Shown piece after piece: positions 41,803-50,953 of a stretch of 64,000 nt of DNA. The stretch comes from Chania multitudinisentens RB-25 (GTDB lineage: Bacteria > Pseudomonadota > Gammaproteobacteria > Enterobacterales > Enterobacteriaceae). A model generated the notes under the pieces. That model ran no database searches, was not told the DNA's origin, and worked only from the letters and a program-made list of their open reading frames with translations. Position 1 is the first letter of the stretch. The number at the start of each line of letters is the position of its first letter. The stretch spans positions 3,658,001 through 3,722,000 of the forward strand of contig NZ_CP007044.2 of NCBI RefSeq assembly GCF_000520015.2, given 5' to 3'. The translations under genes and the position numbers were made by a program.

Positions 41803-42885
41803 TTATGGCAGCAGGTTATAGTGCTCGTTGTCTACTGACTCAAGCCACTCATTTGAAGACCCATTGGCAGGAACTTCAACCGCTATATGAGCAAACCAGC
41901 TATCTTTTGCTGCTCCGTGCCAGTGCTTGGTTCCAGGGGGGATATTGACAACATCCCCGGCAACCAGTGGGCGGGCTGGTTGATCCCATTCCTGATACCA
42001 GCCACGACCACCGGTCACCAGCAGTATTTGCCCGCCCTTGTGGTGGATATGCCAGTTATTTCGGCAACCCGGCTCAAATACCACATTACCAATAGTCACA
42101 CCTGTTGTGGACAGCATATTAAGATAACTTGTCCCCTGGAAGTATTGTGCATAGGCTTCATTTTTCGGCCCTTTCGGGAAAATACCATTCCCGACAAATT
42201 TTTCACTCATGATATTTCCTGTGTTTGTATTTTCTGATGGAATTTCTCTGTTTAATTTTACCAATAACCGGTGCAACACTTCCCTGGCATTGGCTGCCAT
42301 AGCACTTTCGCACTTGATTGTGAGGATATTCGTAAAATCCCAGAGCTGTTCAGGTGTTAAACCGTTATTCAGGCTGATGGTATAGTGGCTCTCAAGCTGG
42401 CTGTTTACTCCTTGCATGGCAGCCAATGCTGAGATGGTAGCCAGTTCTCTGGTCTGCCAGTCCAGCACATCACGCTGAAAAATGTCGCCGAACAGGTGGG
42501 CTTTGAGAAACTGGTCAATCGCTGGCGCAAACTCAAACACCGCGCCGACAACAGGTTGCCCGACCAGTTTGGACTGATTGATACTACCGGACTCAAGGCT
42601 GTTCCACCCGTCAGGCAGAGGTGTTGCCGGGTTCCCGGTTTCATCTCTGATACCTTTTTGACAGCGAGCCTGGGTTACTGCCATGAATGCGGACAACGCA
42701 TTAAGGCTTCTGGGAAAACCCGCATAGGCATACATCTGAACCAGTATTTCTTTAATTTCATTAATAGTCAGACCGCTATTCAGACCATCATTAAATGCAG
42801 GTTCAAGTCGGGCCATATCACCATTTGCGGTGAATGTGGCAATAGAAATTACAGACTGCTGTTTTTCATTCAATAACGTTTGCAC
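41803..42885 (-). CDS. carboxymuconolactone decarboxylase-like / cupin fusion protein
   Basis: A 360-aa protein with two carboxymuconolactone-decarboxylase-like halves (LNSGLTINEIKEILVQMYAYAGFPRSLNAL near residues 35-65, and ELATISALAAMQGVNSQLESHYTISLNNGLTPEQLWDFTNIL near 150-190) and a C-terminal cupin (HIHHKGGQILLVTGGRGWYQEWDQ and VAGDVVNIPPGTKHWHGA) with the full His set for metal. The start is GTG 42885, since AGGAGG stands in front. An internal ATG (42210, codon 226) has AGGAAAT before it, so a free cupin could also be made. Divergent from a LysR remnant. Function uncertain; related proteins are put among peroxide or aldehyde-stress enzymes. Confidence 0.75.
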   Translation of the reverse strand: MQTLLNEKQQSVISIATFTANGDMARLEPAFNDGLNSGLTINEIKEILVQMYAYAGFPRSLNALSAFMAVTQARCQKGIRDETGNPATPLPDGWNSLESGSINQSKLVGQPVVGAVFEFAPAIDQFLKAHLFGDIFQRDVLDWQTRELATISALAAMQGVNSQLESHYTISLNNGLTPEQLWDFTNILTIKCESAMAANAREVLHRLLVKLNREIPSENTNTGNIMSEKFVGNGIFPKGPKNEAYAQYFQGTSYLNMLSTTGVTIGNVVFEPGCRNNWHIHHKGGQILLVTGGRGWYQEWDQPARPLVAGDVVNIPPGTKHWHGAAKDSWFAHIAVEVPANGSSNEWLESVDNEHYNLLP

Positions 42886-43012
42886 CCTAAACCTCCTGAT
42901 GACCCTGCCAGCTGGGCTGGTATGTCAGTCTTTCGATGGCAAAAGTATAGTCGTGCAGTCATTGCATAATTAGATAGCCAAATGAGAATGAACCTGTGAT
43001 TTTAATTCACCA

Positions 43013-43195
43013 ATGAAAACAAAAGAAAAGCTTAACGACCTTCAGGCGTTCATGACTGTGGCAAAAGACCGAAGCTTCACTAAAGCCGCAGCACGACTGG
43101 GGATTTCACGTTCAGCGCTGAGTCACGCGATTTTGAATCTTGAAAATCGTATCGGAGTGAGACTGTTAACCAGAACCACACGAAGCGTGGCGTAA
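43013..43195 (+). pseudogene. LysR-family regulator, N-terminal remnant
   Basis: Only 60 codons remain: a complete LysR HTH (LNDLQAFMTVAKDRSFTKAAARLGISRSALSHAILNLENRIGVRLLTRTTRSVA), then a stop where relatives continue with LTEAGE. The missing 240 residues are not found in other frames downstream; an inverted repeat begins right after the stop. It is divergent from the CMD-cupin gene, which it probably once controlled. The residual HTH could still be translated as a small DNA-binding peptide. Confidence 0.85.
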
Positions 43196-43201
43196 TTGGC
43201 G

Positions 43202-43270
43202 GGCGGGCATAGGGTTGTTCTCATTGAATTGTTCGCACAATCAGTCGATCAGCAACACCCTATGCCTGCC
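43202..43270. repeat. imperfect inverted repeat at the LysR truncation point
   Basis: GGCGGGCATAGGG (43202-43214) and CCCTATGCCTGCC (43258-43270) pair with one mismatch around 43 nt; TTTTTT follows on the plus strand. It starts 6 bp after the premature LysR stop. It could be a terminator or the footprint of a small mobile element that caused the deletion. Confidence 0.5.
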
Positions 43271-43308
43271 TTTTTTAACCACTCATTACCGGGGCTTCAA
43301 ACTGGGGA

Positions 43309-44412
43309 TTACAAAGGATAACGTAATATGGCGTTGAGATCGGCTCCTGGCGGCAAATCTTCGCTACGGACTGCCAACACGCGTGCGCCGGTGGCAAGAG
43401 CCCGTTTGGCAATCTCATCAATCACCCCATAACTGGCATCATCACTGCTGCCGTTGAAAGTGATTAAACCTTCATCATTAATCGTTCCATTTACACTGCT
43501 GTCGATATTAATCAGCAACAGCTCAATGGCACCAAAGGTTGCCGCCCGGGCCGCATCGGACAGAATCTGCGTCACCCGGCGTTCACCGGCACGGGCTTCG
43601 AAGCGTGATTGCAGGGCTTTCAGCTGTGCCTGATAGTAGTTTTCCAGCAAGGGGCGCACCTGGGTGACCAGTTCAGATATGCCCAAATGCTCGGCATTGC
43701 TGAAAAATGTTTCATTGGTCAGGTTCGGCAACGTGTTGGTTGAACGATAAATCGAGGCTAACGGTTCGGTACTGGCCAGGATCAGTGGGTAATCGTGGCT
43801 GGCAAAGATCGGGCGCAAGGCGTGATCGATTTTACGCGTGTATTGTGCCAGCCGTACCTTGTGATGAACGGCACCATAGTGATGATCGTTTAGTGCGGCA
43901 TCGCCCATGGCATCAAGCTTATGGGTGGGCATATTCGGCACCGCCACTTCTACCGCTGGCACATCGGCAAAGAATTCGATCAGGCGGGTCTGATTCTCAG
44001 ACAAAGCCAGAATATACGCCGAATGCGGGAAGGTGAGCGCCCGCAACAAAGGTTTAAGGTAGAAACGTTCACCGACTTCCAGTTGATTAGGTAATTCGTT
44101 CGCTAAACGGTAAGTCACAATGCTGTCTGGTGTGGCCAAGATAGCCAGGCTGCGGGCATGTAAATCCCAAAAGTCGTCATCCTCCAACACCGAATGCAAT
44201 TCTTCCTCCAGCAGAGCTAAACGGCGTTTATCCAAACCTTTTTCCATAACACCCTGTAAGGCCTGTTTGATAAAGTTGCCAAGCTGAATTTTGCTGGCCT
44301 CCAATTTTTGGCGCAGCGGAGAAGTTTCAAGATAAATGGAAATACAAACGTCAGAACGAACATCGGCTAAACGAGAGAATTCTTCACGACTGGGAATATC
44401 AACATATAGCAT
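43309..44412 (-). CDS. release-factor-like (baeRF-type) protein
   Basis: A 367-aa soluble protein. The layout, an N-terminal alpha/beta domain (DVCISIYLETSPLRQKLEASKIQLGNFIKQAL), a middle domain (HSAYILALSENQTRLIEFF) and a C-terminal domain with GAIELLLINIDSSVNG and ATGARVLAVRSEDLPPGADLNAILRY, recalls bacterial relatives of archaeo-eukaryotic peptide release factor eRF1. I see no GGQ motif, so normal peptide release is unlikely; roles in ribosome rescue or stress have been proposed for such families. Family assignment is from memory. GCGAGG precedes the ATG. Confidence 0.5.
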   Translation of the reverse strand: MLYVDIPSREEFSRLADVRSDVCISIYLETSPLRQKLEASKIQLGNFIKQALQGVMEKGLDKRRLALLEEELHSVLEDDDFWDLHARSLAILATPDSIVTYRLANELPNQLEVGERFYLKPLLRALTFPHSAYILALSENQTRLIEFFADVPAVEVAVPNMPTHKLDAMGDAALNDHHYGAVHHKVRLAQYTRKIDHALRPIFASHDYPLILASTEPLASIYRSTNTLPNLTNETFFSNAEHLGISELVTQVRPLLENYYQAQLKALQSRFEARAGERRVTQILSDAARAATFGAIELLLINIDSSVNGTINDEGLITFNGSSDDASYGVIDEIAKRALATGARVLAVRSEDLPPGADLNAILRYPL

Positions 44413-44670
44413 GGTTCACCTCGCGAACTTCGGTTTATTGGGCTGTATGATTTTTATTCTGGGGCTTTTAGTATAGCTGTTTTTTTATATGCCATCGGTG
44501 AACAAGCCTAGGTTGCGTTTTTTATCAAGCAATTAACCTCGTTTCATTCCGCTTGAATAATGCCGAAAACAGAGCTCTCTTTCACCCTGTCATCATCGGT
44601 TTGATTTATCGTCATGCCATTTAAACTCGCTGAGTGTTTCCGCCATTAACGTTTTTGCAGGGCATTCGGC

Positions 44671-45795
44671 GTGGTAAAACCCTTTTTACGGAGCGGCCAT
44701 TTAGGCGACGTTCTGACGTTGAACGAAAATGAACAGCCTATTTATGCTGCCGCATTGCCCCTGCGTGAAGCTCTGCGCCTACAACAACAGCAGGTGGTGG
44801 CTGATTGCCTGGCGATCCCCGTGCCAAATGAATCAGGCGAGCGAATCGATTGGTATTCTCCTCTCCCTGGGCAAGCGATCGCTTGGGAACAGGCCGGTGA
44901 GATCGAGCGGGTTCAGGCTTTGCGCCAGTTGGAAGAATGCCATGCGGCTCTGCGCACCATCAGCTGGCGAGCGCGTAACGCTAGCAAACCCAGCCAGCAA
45001 CTTTTTGGAGCGTTGCTGACCAAAGCCATGCAGTTCCCCAATCAAAACGCCGTGTATCTGGTTGATGGCAAACCCGTAGTAACCTTCTGGGGGTGCCTAA
45101 AACCAGATGGTAAAACCGGTGACGATCCGCTTGCCTGTTTACGACCAGAGCCAAAGGCCAGGGAAATTGCCGCAGCGCCAGTTGCAACGCTGGTAAAGCC
45201 CCCGCCTCGGCGGCATTTGGGTGGGCTGTTGGCGATTGGGGTTTTGATCCCGTTACTTTTGTGGTTACGCCCTGATTGGCCAAGGGCAGAAAAGGTGATT
45301 GCGCCGAATACTTTCACACCACCACCCACGGTGAAACCGATGCTTCCACTCCATCGGCAGCCATTGCCGCTAGGCCATGCGGCGGTCTTACCAATGCCCG
45401 TAACGGCACAACCAAGTACGGAGAGAGAGAACGCTCTATCACTCCCGGCCAAAGCGGTAAGAATCGGCTCTACGGCTTTCCTTAACGGCAAATGGCGCGC
45501 CACGCCGGCGAACCAAACGTTACCAACACAGTGGCTGTATCAATTTAACCAAGGCAAGGGGGTTGCAATCATAACGTTGGGCGACAGCGTCACTTGCCGG
45601 GTAACGGTTAACGCCGGGCTGATGCCGTCTGGCAACCTGGTAATCAACAGCCGCACTAAAGCCCGTTGCAGTAACGGTTCGCGCACCTTGATGCCGGAAT
45701 TGGTTTGCAAACAGCGTGAAACTGCGGCCAGTTGCATCGGGCGCGATCGCGCCGGGAACACCTTTCCCATTACCATGCAGCGTGAGGATCCATAA
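44671..45795 (+). CDS. srfA: SrfA-like protein of the SrfABC system
   Basis: A 374-aa protein from GTG 44671 (MVKPFLRSGHLGDVLTLNENEQPIYAAALPL), a start shared with SrfA relatives. The first 175 residues are soluble; one membrane helix follows (about 183-200, GGLLAIGVLIPLLLWL), then a Pro-rich stretch and a C-terminal domain with paired cysteines (VTCRVTVN, KARCSNG, LVCKQRE, ASCIGRD) likely outside the cytoplasm. SrfA, B and C are named from Salmonella (SsrB-regulated factors). The stop overlaps the start of srfB (TAATG). Confidence 0.87.
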   Translation: MVKPFLRSGHLGDVLTLNENEQPIYAAALPLREALRLQQQQVVADCLAIPVPNESGERIDWYSPLPGQAIAWEQAGEIERVQALRQLEECHAALRTISWRARNASKPSQQLFGALLTKAMQFPNQNAVYLVDGKPVVTFWGCLKPDGKTGDDPLACLRPEPKAREIAAAPVATLVKPPPRRHLGGLLAIGVLIPLLLWLRPDWPRAEKVIAPNTFTPPPTVKPMLPLHRQPLPLGHAAVLPMPVTAQPSTERENALSLPAKAVRIGSTAFLNGKWRATPANQTLPTQWLYQFNQGKGVAIITLGDSVTCRVTVNAGLMPSGNLVINSRTKARCSNGSRTLMPELVCKQRETAASCIGRDRAGNTFPITMQREDP

Positions 45796-48704
45796 TGTTG
45801 GCGACAGCGGTGAATTATCAACAGTGCGTAACGCTGATCGCCAATAGCGGAATACAATTTCTGGATTTTGCCGTCACCCTCAAAATGGATGCACAACCAC
45901 CCGGCAAATTTGTACGCCAGACCGCCAATGGCCCACTGCTGCGGCTGATATACAGTGAGGCCCGCGGCAAATATTTACTGCCTCAGGCAACAGAAGAACC
46001 CGAGGTGGTGCGGCCCGAATTCAGCTTGCCACTGGAGCAATCGCTACGCCTGCTGAATCAAGTCTGGTTACCTTTGCCATTCTTTCGCTTCAATCCACCG
46101 AGCACCTTTCTGCCTGGGCCGGATAATTGGGCGCGTGTGCAAATCATCACGCTGGAACCGCCAGAACAGTTGCGTATCACGCTGGCATTTGACACCAAAA
46201 CCTATCCACCAGGGCATGCCAGCGCACTGCTCGCACCGAATCACCAGGATCTTACCATCGGTTTGAGCTTTGCGTTGGCGCACCGTAGCCAGGATTTGGC
46301 GGATTTTCTGGATGCAACCTGGGTCGATGGCTGGTTACGCGAGGTGTTTACCCAACAGGCTATGCTGCACGAACAGCGCCAAAAACAGACTATTCAAACA
46401 GCGCTGCGCGAGTTTGAATATCAGGCTCATTACCTTAATCTATTGGAACTCCTGGCCAATCAATTGCGCATACCGATCATCAAGCTTGGTGGCAATGAAC
46501 GGCAGCAACCAATACCGGTTGATTTAATCCTGGATGTCGGCAACTCGCACAGCTGCGGTGTTCTGGTGGAAGATCATCCTGCGGAACCAAACGGGCTGAA
46601 ACACCGCGACGAACTGCAATTACGCGATCTGAGCAAACCGCATTACCTGTACGGCGGGCTGTTTAGCAGCCGAACCGAGTTTGCTCAGGCCAAATTCGGC
46701 AAGCCAAACTACTCTTTTGCAAGCGGGCGTGATGACGCCTTTCAATGGCCAACCCTCACCCGCGTTGGCCACGAAGCCTGGCGCTTGGCACAGCAGCAAG
46801 GTGAGCAAGGTTCGACTGGGCTGTCCAGCCCACGCCACTATCTTTGGGATCAGGAGCGTTACGCACCGGGTTGGCGTTTCAACCGCATGGCAGAAAACAG
46901 CGGGCAGGAACTGCCGGCCACTGCGGCACCACTGGCACAGTTGCTCAATGATGAAGGCCAGCCGCTGTATTCATTGCCGCCAGATGAACGCCTGCCGGTT
47001 TTCTCCCCGCACTACAGTCGCAGCGCCTTGATGGCATTCATGCTTTCCGAACTTTTGGCGCAGGCTCTGATGCAAATCAACAGTGTCGTTCAGCGCTATC
47101 GTCGGCCTCACAGCACTGCTCCACGGCGGTTGCGCACGCTTATTCTGACTTTACCGGCAGCCATGTCCGAACCTGAACGTGAAATTTTCCGCCAGCGGAT
47201 ACATGAGGCGATCGCTTTAGTGTGGCAAGCCATGGGCTGGCACCCGGCAGATACCGCCACAAGTCCCCTACCGTTGCCAAACGTGCGGATGGAATGGGAT
47301 GAAGCTGCCTGTAGTCAGTTGGTGTATCTATATAACGAAATACAGGTGAACTTTAGCGGCCACGCCGAGGCTTTTTTCACGGCGCTGGCCCGGCCGGATA
47401 ATCGCAAACCATCAGGTGAAAAAATCTTGCGTATTGCCTCTGTGGATATAGGCGGCGGCACAACCGATCTGGCGATTACCCAGTATCAACTGGGGAAGGC
47501 GGCGGGCAACCAGTTCAACGTAACACCGCAGATCCTGTTCCGCGACGGGTTTAACGTTGCCGGTGACGATATCCTGCTGGAGATCATTCAGCGGTATGTG
47601 TTACCCGCATTACAGGCAGCTCTGAAACAGGCTGGCGTGACGGCTCCTGACCTATTGATGAGCAAACTATGTGGTCAAGAGAACCCGTCCGTTTGCCAGC
47701 AAAAAGTGACACTGCAACTTTTTATGCCGCTCGGCCAGGCGATTCTTGAACGCTATGAGAGGTTTCACCCCTTGCAATTGCGCAGTGAGATCGACGCCGT
47801 TTTCGGTGAACTGTTAATACAGATGCCAGCCGAACACCTCCTGAAATACATCAATGGCGAAGTACAGCGCCAGTTGCCCGCCGATGCTGAACCGTTTGAT
47901 ATCTTACAGGTGCCGCTGATCCTGCGATTCAACCAATTACATGCTGAATTCCTTACGTCACATCTAACTATCACCCGTTATCTGCGCCTGCTGGCCGAAG
48001 TGATTGCACTGCATAACTGCGATGTGCTCTTGCTGACAGGCCGCCCTGCGCGTTTTCCCGGCATTCAGGCCTTGTTCCGCCAGCTACAACCTTTGCCGAG
48101 TACTCGTATTATCGCGTTGGATCATTACCACATCGGCAGTTGGTATCCATTCAGCCACCAAGGGCGCATCGATAACCCTAAATCCACGGCTGCTGTGGGC
48201 GCTATGCTGTGCCTGCTGGCACAGGATCTACGTCTACCTGGGTTTTATTTCAAAGCAGCCGGTTTTCATCCTTATTCTACGTTGCGCTATTTGGGCAGGT
48301 TGAGTAGCGACAACCTCTTACCTGCCGATCAGGTTTATTATTCCGAACTCAATCTGGAGCTGCCAGACGGTGGACTTAGTACCGATACCCGCTTTGCCAT
48401 TAATGGCACGCTGTGCCTGGGTTTTCGCCAGTTGAATAACGAATATTGGCCCGCTGCCCCCTTGTTCACGCTAACGGTTACCGAACCACAATTGATGCGT
48501 AAGCTGGCAAGCGGCGGCCTGTTGTTTCTAAAACTGGCCCTGCAACCCGGCCAGTTGGCGCGTTTTCTGGTGGTGGCGGCTGAGCTGGAAGATGGCAGCC
48601 CAGTGCCAACGGCACATGTCCAGCTCAAACTAAACACTCTCGCGGGCAGCAATACCGGCGCGTTTGACTATTGGATCGACAGCGGGAGCGTTTTCAAGCC
48701 ATGA
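45795..48704 (+). CDS. srfB: SrfB-like protein with actin/Hsp70-type ATPase core
   Basis: A 969-aa protein. Three nucleotide-binding motifs of the actin/Hsp70/sugar-kinase fold are visible: phosphate 1 LILDVGNSHSCGVLVED near 240, phosphate 2 ASVDIGGGTTDLAITQ near 548, and adenosine LLTGRPARFPGIQALF near 745. So it is probably an ATP-driven conformational switch or chaperone. No signal peptide. It overlaps srfA by one base and srfC by four (ATGA), showing tight translational coupling. The cellular role of SrfB is not settled. Confidence 0.88.
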   Translation: MLATAVNYQQCVTLIANSGIQFLDFAVTLKMDAQPPGKFVRQTANGPLLRLIYSEARGKYLLPQATEEPEVVRPEFSLPLEQSLRLLNQVWLPLPFFRFNPPSTFLPGPDNWARVQIITLEPPEQLRITLAFDTKTYPPGHASALLAPNHQDLTIGLSFALAHRSQDLADFLDATWVDGWLREVFTQQAMLHEQRQKQTIQTALREFEYQAHYLNLLELLANQLRIPIIKLGGNERQQPIPVDLILDVGNSHSCGVLVEDHPAEPNGLKHRDELQLRDLSKPHYLYGGLFSSRTEFAQAKFGKPNYSFASGRDDAFQWPTLTRVGHEAWRLAQQQGEQGSTGLSSPRHYLWDQERYAPGWRFNRMAENSGQELPATAAPLAQLLNDEGQPLYSLPPDERLPVFSPHYSRSALMAFMLSELLAQALMQINSVVQRYRRPHSTAPRRLRTLILTLPAAMSEPEREIFRQRIHEAIALVWQAMGWHPADTATSPLPLPNVRMEWDEAACSQLVYLYNEIQVNFSGHAEAFFTALARPDNRKPSGEKILRIASVDIGGGTTDLAITQYQLGKAAGNQFNVTPQILFRDGFNVAGDDILLEIIQRYVLPALQAALKQAGVTAPDLLMSKLCGQENPSVCQQKVTLQLFMPLGQAILERYERFHPLQLRSEIDAVFGELLIQMPAEHLLKYINGEVQRQLPADAEPFDILQVPLILRFNQLHAEFLTSHLTITRYLRLLAEVIALHNCDVLLLTGRPARFPGIQALFRQLQPLPSTRIIALDHYHIGSWYPFSHQGRIDNPKSTAAVGAMLCLLAQDLRLPGFYFKAAGFHPYSTLRYLGRLSSDNLLPADQVYYSELNLELPDGGLSTDTRFAINGTLCLGFRQLNNEYWPAAPLFTLTVTEPQLMRKLASGGLLFLKLALQPGQLARFLVVAAELEDGSPVPTAHVQLKLNTLAGSNTGAFDYWIDSGSVFKP

Positions 48705-50953
48705 AATCATCCATAACCGAAAAAATGAATGAGGGCATTGAGCAGGCGTTGGCTTGGGTTGCGGAAACCCAACGGCAGGTGCCACGGCTGGCGCTGGAAG
48801 CCCAAACCTTGGCGTTCAATTTGCGCCGTGGCCGCACGAAGTTCAATCAGTTAGCGGCGGCAACGGATAAAAAACCAACGTTGGGCTTTTACGGGCGGGC
48901 GCAGGCCGCAAAAATCTCTTTGATTACTGCGTTAGCCGCCGCCGAACCCGATTATCTGGCCGCAACTTTCTCCGGTAACACGCTTGATTTCCTGAACCAT
49001 ATTCATCCTAACAATCTCCCCGCCGGAATTGCTCTCCGCTTCCGCTCTGGTGTACGGCAACCGCAGGGTGAATATCCGGTTCAGCTAACATTGTTGACGG
49101 AAGCCGAACTGGTGAAAATGATTGCCAGAGCTTGCCCTGCCGTTCAACCGGTTGAGCAGCAGCAGATTGCCGAAGAACTGCAAGCGTTGGCAACATTGTG
49201 CCAGTTACAGCCGGTGGCTGGCCTCAGTGAAGATGAGGTTGTCGCGATCTGGGACGCACTGCGCCGTGACGAAACCCCGTTACAACAGGCCTTGCCCCCT
49301 GAGTTTTGGCCAACCGCAGTGACATTAGCCCCTTATCTCGGCATTAACGAGCGCGCACGCTTATTCTCACCGCTTTGGGGGAATCATGAGCTGCTGACGG
49401 ATTATTATCGCCGTTTGGCTTATCGGTTACAGCAATTGGGTAGTACACACTGCGTTACAGCCCCCCTCAGTGTGATTATTGATAAAGATCGGCACCCTAC
49501 CTATGGCATCCTGGGAATTCCCCCCCCTGATCATTGGGATGAACCGCTATACGTGATAGCGCAGGGTAAAAAACCCGTGGCAATACCCTTGGCAGATCTA
49601 AGATGGTTAACAGCCGAACTCTTGATCCCGTTATCGACACCGCCACCGCATCGCGGTTTGGCCCAGACTGATTTTTTGGATTTGCCGAGTTATTGCGCAC
49701 AAAACGAACATTTACCCTTTCCTTTTGGTGCATTGTTATCTGCCAAAAGTCTTTGCCTGTTGGAACGCTATAGCGAACAGCAGGAAGTGCGGTCATTGAT
49801 TCTCTGTAATGCGGCGGCAACGCGTGAAGAAGCCACCATTATTAGCCGAGGATTGGATTTTTGGCGGCAACAGATGCGCGGAAAAAGCACTGGCCGCTCT
49901 CCAGGGTTGATTTGGGCATTCACCCGGCACGATCAGCGTTCTACAACGCATTATGATCAAGCCGTGCAGCGTTACGTCGGGCAGCCAGGCCAGATTTGGG
50001 GAACCATGCTGGTACGCAATGACGAAGAAATACAGCGCATGGCCGATTACCTGGCTGCCGATCTGAATAGCCCGGCACATCAACAGCATCTTGCCCAACA
50101 GCTCGTCCTGCTGGAACAGACATTATGGGAAGATTGGCTTGGCCGCTGGCATGGGGAAGAACCCGATAATAAAGCACAGTTAGCCAAAAGTACGGTTAAG
50201 GCTCTGCAACCGCGTATCGCCTTACATGGTGAACTGCTGGAACAGCTGCTGCCCAACCGCCAACTACTGCGCCAACTTTATCTGCGACCAACTCAGCGGA
50301 TTGCCGATCCGCTGGCTGTCGCACTCAATTTGTTCGGTGAATTACCAGACCTTCTAGAGGATGACCAACATTTAACAGATGCAGTGCAAATGCTGTGGAT
50401 CAACCAGCTGCGTGCTTTGGCAGACAACGTTTCATTGCTTGAGGTACTGGCGATCCCCTCTTGGGTACTGGCAACATTGGCCGATGAATTGATTACTGCC
50501 AGCTTCCGCCTTGGTATTTGGCAACAATTGGCAGAGGTTCTGGCGGAAACAGCACATACTAACCACCGTTGGCAAAACCCAAGCGAACGGCAGATTACCG
50601 CGGTGCGGGCAGTGTTGGGGGATTTCGTAACCTGGCTGGGTTTTCAGTCGGTTGCACCCGCGTTACGGCCTGCAAGCCGTATTAATCCAGGTTACCCTAT
50701 TTTCACTCCATCTCATCACCCAGCAACATCACGCCTGACGCAGCTCCCCAGCAAACCGGTGAATAATAGCGCAATCTACCTTTACGACTGGTTAGTGGGG
50801 TTACATGCGCTCATCTGCCACAACGTGGGTTATGGCGTGGCGCAAGAGCTTAATGCGGCACAGCGGGAAAGGTTGGGTGAAGTTATTCGTGACATGCAAC
50901 CTGAAAAAGATGGATACATCGGCCCCTTGCCCCCAATTATTTCACGCTATTGA
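48701..50953 (+). CDS. srfC: SrfC-like protein of the SrfABC system
   Basis: A 750-aa protein from ATG 48701, which overlaps the srfB stop; the longer ORF start is rejected. The N-terminus is an alpha-helical stretch followed by LGFYGRAQAAKISLITALAA (residues 61-80), a degenerate P-loop in which the usual GKS/T is replaced by AAKIS, and later IDKDRHPTYGILGIP and LIWAFTRHDQRS, as in a GTPase-like domain. The C-terminal 350 residues are helical. A virulence or toxin role has been reported for homologues, but the sequence alone does not show effector features. The last 17 bp are antisense to the next gene. Confidence 0.85.
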   Translation: MKSSITEKMNEGIEQALAWVAETQRQVPRLALEAQTLAFNLRRGRTKFNQLAAATDKKPTLGFYGRAQAAKISLITALAAAEPDYLAATFSGNTLDFLNHIHPNNLPAGIALRFRSGVRQPQGEYPVQLTLLTEAELVKMIARACPAVQPVEQQQIAEELQALATLCQLQPVAGLSEDEVVAIWDALRRDETPLQQALPPEFWPTAVTLAPYLGINERARLFSPLWGNHELLTDYYRRLAYRLQQLGSTHCVTAPLSVIIDKDRHPTYGILGIPPPDHWDEPLYVIAQGKKPVAIPLADLRWLTAELLIPLSTPPPHRGLAQTDFLDLPSYCAQNEHLPFPFGALLSAKSLCLLERYSEQQEVRSLILCNAAATREEATIISRGLDFWRQQMRGKSTGRSPGLIWAFTRHDQRSTTHYDQAVQRYVGQPGQIWGTMLVRNDEEIQRMADYLAADLNSPAHQQHLAQQLVLLEQTLWEDWLGRWHGEEPDNKAQLAKSTVKALQPRIALHGELLEQLLPNRQLLRQLYLRPTQRIADPLAVALNLFGELPDLLEDDQHLTDAVQMLWINQLRALADNVSLLEVLAIPSWVLATLADELITASFRLGIWQQLAEVLAETAHTNHRWQNPSERQITAVRAVLGDFVTWLGFQSVAPALRPASRINPGYPIFTPSHHPATSRLTQLPSKPVNNSAIYLYDWLVGLHALICHNVGYGVAQELNAAQRERLGEVIRDMQPEKDGYIGPLPPIISRY

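Noticed and set aside
42965..43195. Intact LysR regulator broken by a simple frameshift
   Set aside because: No LysR effector-domain sequence follows in any frame; the rest is deleted.
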